Shown in pieces: positions 25,840 through 34,718 of a stretch of DNA of 64,000 bases (position 1 is its first letter; every line of letters starts with the position of its first letter). The stretch lies in contig JBEKDZ010000003.1 in NCBI GenBank assembly GCA_050014095.1, positions 62,001 to 126,000 on the forward strand, in the 5' to 3' direction. A program made the position numbers and the translations under genes. This DNA comes from RBG-13-51-18 sp050014095. GTDB taxonomy: Bacteria > Chloroflexota > Dehalococcoidia > Dehalococcoidales > RBG-16-60-22. The notes below the pieces were generated by a model. The model did no database searches. It was not told the DNA's origin and saw nothing but the letters and a program-made list of their open reading frames with translations.

Positions 25840-26051
25840 CTATGGCTGCCGGGTACCGCCAGTGCTGTGGGCGAAGTTTATAGCCATCGCCATCAGCTCC
25901 GTGCTGGCGGCTTGAAGACGTAGCTTATCTTACTGTCCGCCGCCCTATAGCGGGTGATGTCTACGTTCTCATTAAGAAAGGAAATCTTGCCCAGCTCCGT
26001 CCGTTTCCACACCACGGGCGAAAGCTTTAATATGGTGCCACCCGCTTGGCT
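25840..26051 (-). pseudogene. Decayed coding fragment of unknown family
   Basis: On the minus strand a frame reads SQAGGTILKLSPVVWKRTEL onward to SYVFKPPARS, then stops. A one-base shift continues as AASTELMAMAINFAHSTGGT and ends at TAG 25840. The protein-like composition over about 70 codons, one frameshift and an upstream in-frame TAA suggest the remains of a gene. It is more GC-rich than its surroundings. I do not recognise the family. It lies inside the cassette bounded by the 55-bp repeats. Confidence 0.4.
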
Positions 26052-26097
26052 TTACTTCAACGCATAGCAGGCTATCGGGTGAAGTTTAAGGGAAGGG

Positions 26098-26640
26098 TTA
26101 TGGGATGATGCTGAGCGTAAAATTCGCTTGATTCGATGTCATATCATTGGGCGTGAGAATGTGGATGCGTCCCCAACCGGAATACGGTGATACAGATATC
26201 GACGTCCACGTGTAGGTGACCGTCTGCGAACCAGCTGTATCGAAGGTTATAGTTTGTGTTGGACCTGTTGCGTGATCACTTCTTTCCCACTTGTAAGTAA
26301 CGATGCAGGGACCGTTGACGGTGATGACAGCAGAAAAGGTAAAGGACTTGGGACCCGGGCCCGAATAAGATGTCGGGTCAACACTCGCTGTGACACTTGT
26401 TACAGCAGACGTGAACGTGAACTTGGGTAGGTGTGGGTTAGGCTGAATTGGTATTGATGTAGGCTGAGTTGGTGTTGGTGTAAGAGTAGTGGTTACAGTT
26501 ACTGTGGCTGGTATTGATGTTGGACTTATTACCGACGTTGGTGCTGAGGTCGTGGTAATAGTTAACGAGGCTGTACAACTAGTCGAGATTAAAGTAGCAA
26601 TGACGAGTAACAAGGCAATGATAACCATTTTCTTACGCAT
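26098..26640 (-). CDS. Secreted lipoprotein with Thr/Pro linker and Ig-like domain
   Basis: A 180-residue protein. A signal peptide with lipobox (LISTSCTAS) is followed by about 50 residues rich in Thr, Pro, Ser and Ile, then one beta-rich domain (VTYKWERSDHATGPTQTITF to WGRIHILTPND) that resembles bacterial Ig-like or PKD-like folds. AAGGAGG precedes the ATG. No enzymatic motif is seen, so it probably acts in adhesion, as a cell-surface spacer or in ligand binding. It is the only intact gene between the two 55-bp repeats, so it is the candidate cargo of that small cassette. Confidence 0.7.
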   Translation of the reverse strand: MRKKMVIIALLLVIATLISTSCTASLTITTTSAPTSVISPTSIPATVTVTTTLTPTPTQPTSIPIQPNPHLPKFTFTSAVTSVTASVDPTSYSGPGPKSFTFSAVITVNGPCIVTYKWERSDHATGPTQTITFDTAGSQTVTYTWTSISVSPYSGWGRIHILTPNDMTSNQANFTLSIIP

Positions 26641-26735
26641 TGTTAAACCTCCTTATATTGTTACAATACCTTTATCGTCTGATACGCCTTAAAAACGTCT
26701 TTGATTATAATCTAATAAATTAAGAAAAACAATGG

Positions 26736-26790
26736 GGGTCGAACTCCCCGTGAAACACGATATATCGTTAACTGGCTTAGTGGGTTTGTT
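26736..26790 (-). repeat. ssrA 3'-end-like repeat, copy 5
   Basis: Identical for 55 bases to 25730-25784, starting at GGGTCGAACTCCCCG and ending GTGGGTTTGTT. It lacks the acceptor/CCA half present in copy 4. This is what an attachment-site pair would leave if the crossover lay within or beside the T-arm. No gene is seen in the rest of 26641-26985 apart from the leader of the next gene. Confidence 0.72.
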
Positions 26791-26985
26791 ATAGCGCCTA
26801 ACCTTTCATACCGAAAGACTCTAAGTCAGGGTGTTATTGTTTTCGGGGGAAAGGTCTCATTCTTTCAACCATGCGTTTAACCGCTCATTGACAAAAAGAT
26901 ATCACAGGAATATATTTTTTATGTCTATTTCTATTAGGATGATTCAGAGCTTTTTGTCTGTTTTCAAAAAGCACAAGGAGAACAA

Positions 26986-28368
26986 ATGTTTACCAGAGGA
27001 TTATCTCAATTCATCACCAGAAACAACTACGAAGACCTGCCTGGAGAAGTAGTGACGGCAGCCAAATTCGCGATATTGGATTTTATCGGAGTGGTAATGG
27101 CTGGTAGCCAAGACCCGTCCGGTAGGATAATCAGTGAATTGGTCAAGGAAAATATGTCGGCTCCTGAAGCTACAGTTATCGGGTGGAGGTATAAAGCCAG
27201 TTGCTCCCTAGCAGCGCTGGCTAATGGCAGTGCTGGACATGCTCTTGATTATGATGATTGTCTTGACTTTTCTGATGTTGGACTGGCGCATCCTACTACA
27301 GGAATCTTTCCAGCAGCACTGGCGGTTGGTGAGAAGCTTCATATATCAGGTAGGGACCTGATAACGGCTTACTGCCTGGGTATTGAAGCCTATGCCAAAA
27401 CAGGACTATTGACGAAGGAAAGCTACGTGGGAAAAAGGGGCTGGGAGTGGACGGGAGTGTTAGGAGTCATGGGGGCATCAGCATCAGTCTCTAAAGTTTT
27501 AAAACTGGATGAGAACCAAACCGTGAGGGCATTTGGCATTGCGGCATCTCTAGCCAGCGGTCTGATACGAAATTTCGGCGCAATGGCTGGACATCTACAC
27601 GCTGGCAATGCTGCCAGAAATGGGGTTGAAGCATGTTTACTGGCACAAAAAGGATACACCGGTCGTTACGGCATCATTGAGATTCCTGGAGGCTTTTATA
27701 ATGCCTACACTGGCACGACAGAACCAGTTCAGCAGCAGGCAATGGAGGAGAACCTCAAGGCTTTAGGAAATCCATGGAATATTATTAAGCCAGGTCTGAT
27801 GTTCAAAGCATTTCCGTGTGCCCATATTAGCCATTTTGGCGTAGACGCGGGATTACAACTCAGGCAGAAATATTCGATTGATTGGCGGCAAATAGCAGAA
27901 ATAGAATTTCGCGTACCGTCTTTCATGGGTGGAGCAGGTGTTCCTCCTGAGCCCCAGAAAGGCGTAGAGGGGAGGTTCAGCCTGGCGTACTGTCTATCCA
28001 GGGCACTGATAAACGGGAAATTATGGATAAGTGATTTTACAGACGATAGTGTTAAAGACCCCGATACCCTTTGGTTAATGCGCAAAATAAAGTTTGTTGC
28101 ACAAAAGCAAGACCGTCTAAATGGTGTGTTTGGCTATCAAGAAATTGTCTTGAAAATGAATGATGGCAACACATTTAGCTGCAAGGTGGAGCATCCTAAA
28201 GGTGAGCCTCAAAATCCCCAGACTCCAGAGGAGTTAGAAGCCAAATATAGAGATTGTGCTGAAATCGCTCATTATGACAAAAAAACTTCGTCACGAATTA
28301 AAGACCTGATACTGAACCTCGAAAAAGTAGATGATATTTCTCAGATTACTACGCTGATTGGGGTATAG
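26986..28368 (+). CDS. MmgE/PrpD family protein
   Basis: A 460-residue protein of the MmgE/PrpD family (2-methylcitrate dehydratase, cis-aconitate decarboxylase and relatives). Family segments include AKFAILDFIGVVMAGS near residue 28, NGSAGHALDYDDCLD near residue 84, HPTTGIFPAALA near residue 105, and the later KPGLMFKAFPCAHISHFGVD near residue 265. AAGGAGAACAA precedes the ATG. It is a single gene between ssrA-like repeats with no propionate pathway neighbours, so a 2-methylcitrate role is doubtful. It is better called a small-acid dehydratase or decarboxylase of unknown substrate. Confidence 0.87.
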   Translation: MFTRGLSQFITRNNYEDLPGEVVTAAKFAILDFIGVVMAGSQDPSGRIISELVKENMSAPEATVIGWRYKASCSLAALANGSAGHALDYDDCLDFSDVGLAHPTTGIFPAALAVGEKLHISGRDLITAYCLGIEAYAKTGLLTKESYVGKRGWEWTGVLGVMGASASVSKVLKLDENQTVRAFGIAASLASGLIRNFGAMAGHLHAGNAARNGVEACLLAQKGYTGRYGIIEIPGGFYNAYTGTTEPVQQQAMEENLKALGNPWNIIKPGLMFKAFPCAHISHFGVDAGLQLRQKYSIDWRQIAEIEFRVPSFMGGAGVPPEPQKGVEGRFSLAYCLSRALINGKLWISDFTDDSVKDPDTLWLMRKIKFVAQKQDRLNGVFGYQEIVLKMNDGNTFSCKVEHPKGEPQNPQTPEELEAKYRDCAEIAHYDKKTSSRIKDLILNLEKVDDISQITTLIGV

Positions 28369-28406
28369 GATTTTTGACCTGCCTCACGAAGTGATACCAC
28401 TTCATT

Positions 28407-28436
28407 GAGGGTCGAACTCCACCTACCCACAATTTC
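28407..28436 (-). repeat. ssrA 3'-end-like repeat, copy 6a (partial)
   Basis: GAGGGTCGAACTCCACCTAC matches the T-arm half of the repeat, followed by CCACAATTTC. The acceptor/CCA half is missing. The same tail occurs at 28511-28529 and, diverged, at 59600. Confidence 0.55.
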
Positions 28437-28498
28437 GTCGAACTAGTAAATGAGAGAAAAGCATTTCTCGTTATGCATTGTGGGAGAACGTAAGAGCC

Positions 28499-28529
28499 GG
28501 GGTCTCTAACTCCACCTACCTACAATTTC
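28499..28529 (-). repeat. ssrA 3'-end-like repeat, copy 6b (partial, degenerate)
   Basis: GGGGTCTCTAACTCCACCTA then CCTACAATTTC. It shares 18 of 19 bases with copy 6a over TCCACCTACC[CT]ACAATTTC and lies 93 bases from it. The two copies suggest repeated integration or a tandem duplication at this junction. Confidence 0.45.
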
Positions 28530-28560
28530 AATGATCTAATTAAATCATAGTCTGTGTTTT

Positions 28561-29244
28561 CTAGTCAGACTTGAGCCGATAGCCTACACCAGGTTCGGTG
28601 ATAATGAACTGCGGACGCGTTGGGTCGGGCTCTATCTTGCGGCGCAGATTGCTGATGTTCACATGCAACATATGGAATTCCTCGCCATATTCCGCCCCCC
28701 ACACCTCCCGCAGGAGAAAGTGATGGGTCAGCACTTTTCCTGCATGAGTTACCAGCACGCGGAGTAATTCATACTCGGTAGGCGTCAGTTGCACCTCAAG
28801 CCCTGATACGGTTATTAATCTGCGTGACAGATCCACTTCCAAACTGCCGCTCGTAAAAACAGGCTCGCTGGTTGTTTGAGCCGCGCGACGCAGAGCGGCG
28901 CGGAGTCTCGCCAGTAGTTCTCCCACGCCGAAGGGTTTGGTCAAATAGTCATCCGCCCCGGCATCAAGCGCCGCGATTTTATCGCTTTCCGCCCCCCGAA
29001 CAGACAGAATGATAATCGGTAGCTGCGTCCACTGGCGAAGCAGCCTGGTAACCTCGATACCATTGATATCCGGTAAACCTATATCGAGAATAATGATATC
29101 TGGCTTATCGGCAGTAGCTTTTGAAAGAGCCTCCTGCCCGGACGCTGCTTCAATAGTGTCATAAGCCTGGGCTGTCAGCGTAACCCGTAAAAATCTCCTG
29201 ATTGCCGGCTCATCATCGACTATCAGCACTCGCTCATCAGGCAT
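28561..29244 (-). CDS. kdpE: KdpE response regulator
   Basis: A 227-residue OmpR/PhoB-type regulator. The phospho-acceptor Asp lies in PDIIILDIGLPDINGIE, with LSVRGAESDKIAALDAGADDYLTKPF completing the receiver. The C-terminal winged helix is marked by LTPTEYELLRVLVTHAGKVLTH and HVNISNLRRKIEPDPTRP. The start overlaps the end of kdpD by eight bases. Phosphorylated KdpE should activate the kdp operon, and candidate 11-bp-spaced boxes lie upstream of the operon at 36676-36717. It is the last gene of the operon. Confidence 0.95.
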   Translation of the reverse strand: MPDERVLIVDDEPAIRRFLRVTLTAQAYDTIEAASGQEALSKATADKPDIIILDIGLPDINGIEVTRLLRQWTQLPIIILSVRGAESDKIAALDAGADDYLTKPFGVGELLARLRAALRRAAQTTSEPVFTSGSLEVDLSRRLITVSGLEVQLTPTEYELLRVLVTHAGKVLTHHFLLREVWGAEYGEEFHMLHVNISNLRRKIEPDPTRPQFIITEPGVGYRLKSD

Positions 29245-31939
29245 GGAATTGCTCTCCCTTTTTGTGGTCGGGCTCGGGTACTGGTAAAACTAATCTAATG
29301 ATGGTGCCACCGCCCGGGCGATTTTCGGCGGCGATACGACCGCCATGAGCCTCAATAATACCTTTACAAATAGATAAACCGAGTCCTGTGCCCGTTACAT
29401 TATCCGGGCGCTGTATGCGGTAAAACTTATCAAAAATATGTGATAAGTCCTGCTGGGGAATACCGATACCACGGTCGGCTATTTCAATTTGCATCTCACG
29501 GCCAACCTGTCGCGCCCTGATATCAATAGGAGAATCGCCCGGTGAATATTTAAGAGCATTATCCAGAACGTTTACCAATGTCTGTACGATAAGGCCAAAA
29601 TCTACCGATATAAAAGGCAATTCTGCCGGTATTTCCATAATAACCGGATGAGTGCCGGCGCGGCTACCCAGTTGCTCCAGGGCGGCACCGACCAAATCCT
29701 GTACCTCGGACGGCTGCCTGGATATTTTAATTGCCCCCGCCTCAATCCTAGATACATCAAGTAGATTGGTTATCAGGTGATTCAACCGCTCGGCCTCCTC
29801 GCGGGCTACTTGGATTAGATTCATTTTGTCAACGTTATTCAGGTGCATCCCTTTTTCTTGAAGACTGCTTAAGACACCGATGACAGATACCAGCGGCGTA
29901 CGCAGGTCGTGCGAGACCGCATTGAGAAGGGCGGTCTGCAGTTTCTCCGTATTCCGTAAGACTTGCGTATTTTGTGCCTCATTAGCCAGTAAAATACTCT
30001 CGATGGCTACAGCAGCGAGGTCAGCGTAGGCTTCCAGAAGACGCTCTTGCTCAATAGTCAAGTCGACACTGGTGTCGGACGTGGATATCGCAATTACCCC
30101 CACCGCTCCCCTGGCAGTAACTAACGGTAGAAATCGCGCTTTAGCATTGGGAAGAGTATCCGTTCCATGTCCAACTATCCTCTGGTGTTGAAAAGACCAG
30201 ATGGCGGCGGCTAATTCATTTTCATCAATGGTGATATTCTGGTTACTGGCGTACGGTTTGAGGGTTTCTTTGTTTTGGGGGTCGGGTAAGAAGATTATGG
30301 TGTCCTGCCCGAATGTTTCCTTGGCTCTTTTTATAATGGCGCGGATATAAGACTCAAGGTCGCTGGAAACAGCCAGGTCTCGACCCAGCGAGTAAAGGGC
30401 GGCGGTTTCGCGCTCGCGTCGCCTGGCCGACTTGGTTTGCCGGCGAACCAGTGATGCCAGATAGCTAATGACGACACCAACGAGAAGTAAGGCGAGAAAA
30501 GCGAAAACATACTGCATATCAGCCACCCTGAAAGTTAGATACGGTGGAATATGGAAGAAATCAAATGCCAGTACACCTAGAACCGAAACCAGGATAGACG
30601 GCCCCAGACCCCATAGATAAGCCGTGATAACCACACATAGCAAATACAACATGGCGATGGTCGTGGGAGTAAAGAGATTATGCATTAATTGACCGCTTAA
30701 AGTAGCCAGTACGACCAAGCCCAGACCGTAAAGATACTTTCGCCAATTAAGAGGTTGTCCTTTCCCGGGAGCTATAATCCGTTCCGATGGCACGGATTCT
30801 CCCCGTGTGCCTACAACATAAACATCAAAATGCTCGCTCCGGCGAACAAGTTGATTAACGATTGACTGGTTGAAGAGGTTTTGCCACCAATTTTTCCGCG
30901 ATTTACCAACGACTATTTTGGTAATATTATTCTTACCGGCGAATTCTGTCACGGCGTTAATTACGGAGTTCCCCTGGACAGTGGCAGCTTTAGCCCCCAT
31001 CCTCTCTGCCATCCGCAGCGTGTTCGTCAGACGTTCCTGCTGGGTGGGGGACAAATGTGAATCGGGCGTTTCAACGTAGATAGCAAACCATTCCGCGCCC
31101 AAAGGAGAAGCCAGCCGGCGGGCGTTACGTACCACCCGGGTACCTGCTTGACTCGGACTGACACATACCAAAAGACGCTCGGCGGATGGCCACGGACCGG
31201 CTATACCGTGGGTTTTCATATATGCCAGCGTCTGCTCATCGACATGCTTGCCGGCAGTGCGCATAGCCAACTCTCGTAATGCTGTAAGATTACCTTTACG
31301 GAAGAATGACTCGGTCGCCGGGGCTATTTGTTCGGGGATGTAAACTTTACCTTCTTTAAGTCGTTGTAGTAACTCGTCAGGTGGTAGGTCAACCATCTCA
31401 ATTTCTGAAGCATTATCGACAAAGCTATCGGGCACTGTCTCGCGCACCCAGACGTTGGTAATCTGGGCTACTGCGTTACGTCCGCTTTCTATATGCTGGA
31501 TATTGAGTGTGGTATAAACATCGATTCCAGCCCCCAGCAGCTCCTCGATATCCTGATATCGCTTGGGGTGACGGGAGCCCGGGGAATTCTCATGGGCGAG
31601 TTCATCCACTAATGCCAGTTGCGGACGACGGGCCAGCACCGCATCAAGGTCCATTTCGGTTAGCTTAATGCCGCGGTATTCCACCTGACGGCGTGGTATA
31701 ATTTCAAGCCCTTCAAGAAGAGCTTCAGTTTCAACACGTCCATGAGTTTCTACAATCCCAACGACAACATCCGTGTCTTTTTTCTTTAAGCGTGCGGCTT
31801 CGAGCATGGTATAGGTCTTACCCACGCCGGGAGCGTAGCCGAGAAAGATTTTCAGTTTGCCGTGTTTTTTTTGCGCTTCCTCGGCTTTGACCTGCGTCAA
31901 TAACTCATCAGGATTAGGACGAGTATAGTCTTCCGCCAT
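29237..31939 (-). CDS. kdpD: KdpD sensor histidine kinase
   Basis: A full-length sensor of about 900 residues. The N-terminal KdpD domain holds Walker A GYAPGVGKTYTML near residue 37 and VDELAHENSPGSRH near residue 115. A USP-like domain follows (RLLVCVSPSQAGTRVVRNAR). Four transmembrane segments (DUF4118) lie around residues 405-505, then a GAF-like region and the kinase core with H-box AVSHDLRTPLVSVIG and ATP-binding GIGIPQ, GTGLGLSI. I use the ATG at 31939, because the GGAG site is too close to the GTG at 31948. It senses low potassium or osmotic stress and phosphorylates KdpE. Confidence 0.95.
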   Translation of the reverse strand: MAEDYTRPNPDELLTQVKAEEAQKKHGKLKIFLGYAPGVGKTYTMLEAARLKKKDTDVVVGIVETHGRVETEALLEGLEIIPRRQVEYRGIKLTEMDLDAVLARRPQLALVDELAHENSPGSRHPKRYQDIEELLGAGIDVYTTLNIQHIESGRNAVAQITNVWVRETVPDSFVDNASEIEMVDLPPDELLQRLKEGKVYIPEQIAPATESFFRKGNLTALRELAMRTAGKHVDEQTLAYMKTHGIAGPWPSAERLLVCVSPSQAGTRVVRNARRLASPLGAEWFAIYVETPDSHLSPTQQERLTNTLRMAERMGAKAATVQGNSVINAVTEFAGKNNITKIVVGKSRKNWWQNLFNQSIVNQLVRRSEHFDVYVVGTRGESVPSERIIAPGKGQPLNWRKYLYGLGLVVLATLSGQLMHNLFTPTTIAMLYLLCVVITAYLWGLGPSILVSVLGVLAFDFFHIPPYLTFRVADMQYVFAFLALLLVGVVISYLASLVRRQTKSARRRERETAALYSLGRDLAVSSDLESYIRAIIKRAKETFGQDTIIFLPDPQNKETLKPYASNQNITIDENELAAAIWSFQHQRIVGHGTDTLPNAKARFLPLVTARGAVGVIAISTSDTSVDLTIEQERLLEAYADLAAVAIESILLANEAQNTQVLRNTEKLQTALLNAVSHDLRTPLVSVIGVLSSLQEKGMHLNNVDKMNLIQVAREEAERLNHLITNLLDVSRIEAGAIKISRQPSEVQDLVGAALEQLGSRAGTHPVIMEIPAELPFISVDFGLIVQTLVNVLDNALKYSPGDSPIDIRARQVGREMQIEIADRGIGIPQQDLSHIFDKFYRIQRPDNVTGTGLGLSICKGIIEAHGGRIAAENRPGGGTIIRLVLPVPEPDHKKGEQFHA

Positions 31940-31986
31940 GCTATTCACATCTCCAGACCAATTCTATACCTTGTTATTGGGCAAGT

Positions 31987-32559
31987 CTATTTCACGGCGT
32001 CCAATGCCAGATTGAGTTTTAATACATTAACGCGCGGCTCGCCCAGGATGCCAAACTGGCGGCCCTCAGTAAATTGATTCACCAGGGAACTTACTTGCTC
32101 CTCGCTCAACCCTCGGTACCTCGCAACACGAGCAACCTGGTAGTTGGCAGCGGCAATACTGATATCCGGGTCGAGGCCGCTGGCGGAAAAGGTTACCAAA
32201 TCCACAGGAATTGACTCATTGTTTTCCGGGTCGACTACCTTTAGTGCATCTATCCGTGTCTGGATTGCCTCCTGCAGTGCCGGGTTCGACGGCCCATAGT
32301 TGGAACCTGAAGAGTTAGCCGCGTTATACGGGAACGGTGCTGTTGCCGAGAGCCTCCCCCAGAAATACTTCGGGTCGCTGAATGGCTGCCCGATTAGCTC
32401 CGAGCCGACACTCGTTCCGTTTTCTTCAATCAGGCTGCCGTTAGCCTGACGGTGAAAGAAAGCTTGCGCTATACCTGTCACGAACAAGGGATAGATTATT
32501 CCGGTGATTACCGTGAATATCCCCAGGAATATCAGGGCAATTTTAAGTTGACGTAGCAT
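31987..32559 (-). CDS. kdpC: KdpC potassium-ATPase subunit
   Basis: A 190-residue protein with one N-terminal transmembrane helix (ALIFLGIFTVITGIIYPLFV) and a periplasm-facing domain. Family segments are GSELIGQPFSDPKYFWGRLSAT near residue 52 and DPDISIAAANYQVARVA near residue 128. It stabilises the KdpFABC complex. It is 21 bases downstream of kdpB. Confidence 0.95.
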   Translation of the reverse strand: MLRQLKIALIFLGIFTVITGIIYPLFVTGIAQAFFHRQANGSLIEENGTSVGSELIGQPFSDPKYFWGRLSATAPFPYNAANSSGSNYGPSNPALQEAIQTRIDALKVVDPENNESIPVDLVTFSASGLDPDISIAAANYQVARVARYRGLSEEQVSSLVNQFTEGRQFGILGEPRVNVLKLNLALDAVK

Positions 32560-32580
32560 AGTATTCTTCCCGTCTCCTCT

Positions 32581-34713
32581 TTATACCAAGTGTAAGGCTA
32601 CTAAAATCATATCGATTAATTTAATGCCGATAAACGGCGCAATTAACCCACCGACTCCGTAAATCAACAGATTATCGCGTAAGAGCCTGGCCGCTCCGAC
32701 CGGACGGTACGGCACTCCGTGCAAAGCCAGCGGCACAAGCATCATGATAATAAGCGCATTGAAGATTACCGCCGATAAAACGGCGCTTTCCGGCGTCGCC
32801 AGGTGCATGATGTTCAACGCCCCCAGGGCGGGGTAAGTTGTAGCGAATGCCGCCGGTATAATGGCAAAATACTTGGAAACGTCGTTGGCGATACTGAAGG
32901 TAGTCAGAGACCCCCGCGTCATCAACAGCTGTTTGCCCGTCTCCACAATCTCAATGAGCTTGGTGGGATTACTGTCCAGGTCAATCATGTTGGCCGCTTC
33001 CCGGGCCGCCTGCGTCCCGGTGTTCATCGCTACGGCCACATCGGCCTGGGCCAGAGCTGGGGCATCGTTGGTTCCGTCGCCGGTCATGGCCACTAGTCGC
33101 CCGCCAGCCTGGTGTTCGCGTATCAACTTGAGCTTGGCCTCGGGGGTGGCCTGCGCCAAAAAGTCGTCCACGCCAGCTTCGGCAGCAATCGCCGTCGCTG
33201 TGAGAGGGTTATCCCCCGTAATCATGACTGTCTTGATACCCATCTTCCGCATTTTGATAAATCGCTCTTTGATGCCGCCCTTGACGACGTCTTTGAGGTG
33301 AACGACACCGAGGGCTTCACCATTACGTGCCACCACCAGTGGTGTGCCGCCACTCCGCGCGATATTATCCGTTATTGTTTTAAGCTCCGACGGTACGGCA
33401 TTGCCCTGCTCCTTAATATAAGCTGCAATCGCGTCGGCCGCGCCCTTACGGATAGTAAGTCCATCCATATCCACCCCGCTCATCCTTGTCTGTGCGGAGA
33501 AGGGAATAAAGCGCATACTACGTTGTTTCTCGGTAGTGCTGCTGCCCAGCAGTCCATACCTTTCTTTCGCCAGCACGACGATACTGCGTCCTTCCGGCGT
33601 CTCATCGGCCAGTGAAGCCAGTTGCGCTACCTCAGCCAGCTCACGCTCGCTTACCGCTCCCACAGGTATGAACTCGGTTGCCTGACGATTGCCCAGTGTG
33701 ATAGTGCCCGTCTTGTCTAAAAGTAATACGTCTACATCTCCCGCCGCCTCTACAGCGCGACCTGATAAGGCGATGACATTACGCCGGATAAGACGGTCCA
33801 TGCCGGCGATACCGATAGCCGGCAATAAACCACCAATAGTGGTCGGGATAAGACAGACCAGCAACGCCACCAGCACCGTAATCGTAATCGGTGTGCCTTG
33901 GCTGTTGACATCGACGCTGTACATTGAAAACGGCAGCAGTGTCATGCAGACCACTAGAAAAACAATAGTAAACGCCGCCAGCAAGATATTGAGAGCGATT
34001 TCATTGGGAGTCTTCTGGCGCTTGGCCCCTTCCACTAGACTAATCATACGGTCGAGGAATCCTTCGCCAGGATTAGCGGTCACACGTACTACCAGCCAGT
34101 CCGATAATAACCGCGTCCCGCCGGTAACGGCGCTCCGGTCGCCGCCCGATTCGCGGATAACAGGAGCGCTTTCACCGGTAACAGCGCTCTCGTTCACCGA
34201 AGCGATACCTTCGATCACCTCACCATCGGTGGGAATAATATCATCGGCCTCGACCAGGAAGACATCATTCTGTCGCAACTCGCTGGAAGACACCCGCTCG
34301 TATTTAGCCCCGTATTTCGGCTGGGTGAGCCGTTTGGCTTGAGTCTCTTTACGCGTCTTGCGCAGCGCCGCTGCCTGCGCTTTACCGCGACCTTCCGCCA
34401 GCGCTTCGGAGAAATTGGCGAAGAGTACGCATAGCCACAGCCACAAAGCAATACCGCCAACAAAGGCAGCATGTGCCTCTCCGTGACCTAATAGCGCCTG
34501 CAACCATAGGGCAGTGGTCAGGACGCTACCAACCTCGGTGACGAACATAACCGGGTTGCGTATCATCCAGCGCGGATTAAGCTTCATGAAAGCATCGATA
34601 ATGGCGTGGCGGTACAACCGCTGTCCTGGATGCGACTTTCTCTTCGAAGACTTCATAGCCAAGCCTTCGGTTGTCCGGGGATTTATTTCCGGTTGTTGTG
34701 AGTCTTCTATCAT
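32581..34713 (-). CDS. kdpB: KdpB potassium-transporting P-type ATPase subunit
   Basis: A 710-residue P-type ATPase. The phosphorylation motif is LLLDKTGTITLGN, TGES (AVTGESAP) is the dephosphorylation loop, and MTGDGTNDAPALAQADV is the hinge motif. Hydrophobic segments are at the N-terminus, around residue 245-310, and in the C-terminal third. It supplies the ATP-driven step for potassium uptake through KdpA. It starts five bases after the kdpA stop codon. The first 20 or so residues are extra compared with short KdpB versions; an internal ATG at residue 20 is an alternative start. Confidence 0.96.
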   Translation of the reverse strand: MIEDSQQPEINPRTTEGLAMKSSKRKSHPGQRLYRHAIIDAFMKLNPRWMIRNPVMFVTEVGSVLTTALWLQALLGHGEAHAAFVGGIALWLWLCVLFANFSEALAEGRGKAQAAALRKTRKETQAKRLTQPKYGAKYERVSSSELRQNDVFLVEADDIIPTDGEVIEGIASVNESAVTGESAPVIRESGGDRSAVTGGTRLLSDWLVVRVTANPGEGFLDRMISLVEGAKRQKTPNEIALNILLAAFTIVFLVVCMTLLPFSMYSVDVNSQGTPITITVLVALLVCLIPTTIGGLLPAIGIAGMDRLIRRNVIALSGRAVEAAGDVDVLLLDKTGTITLGNRQATEFIPVGAVSERELAEVAQLASLADETPEGRSIVVLAKERYGLLGSSTTEKQRSMRFIPFSAQTRMSGVDMDGLTIRKGAADAIAAYIKEQGNAVPSELKTITDNIARSGGTPLVVARNGEALGVVHLKDVVKGGIKERFIKMRKMGIKTVMITGDNPLTATAIAAEAGVDDFLAQATPEAKLKLIREHQAGGRLVAMTGDGTNDAPALAQADVAVAMNTGTQAAREAANMIDLDSNPTKLIEIVETGKQLLMTRGSLTTFSIANDVSKYFAIIPAAFATTYPALGALNIMHLATPESAVLSAVIFNALIIMMLVPLALHGVPYRPVGAARLLRDNLLIYGVGGLIAPFIGIKLIDMILVALHLV

Positions 34714-34718
34714 CTTAG

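Noticed and set aside
32803..34342. Several long plus-strand frames opposite kdpB
   Set aside because: They have no family signatures or ribosome binding sites, and the minus-strand frame encodes a complete KdpB, so they are antisense shadows.
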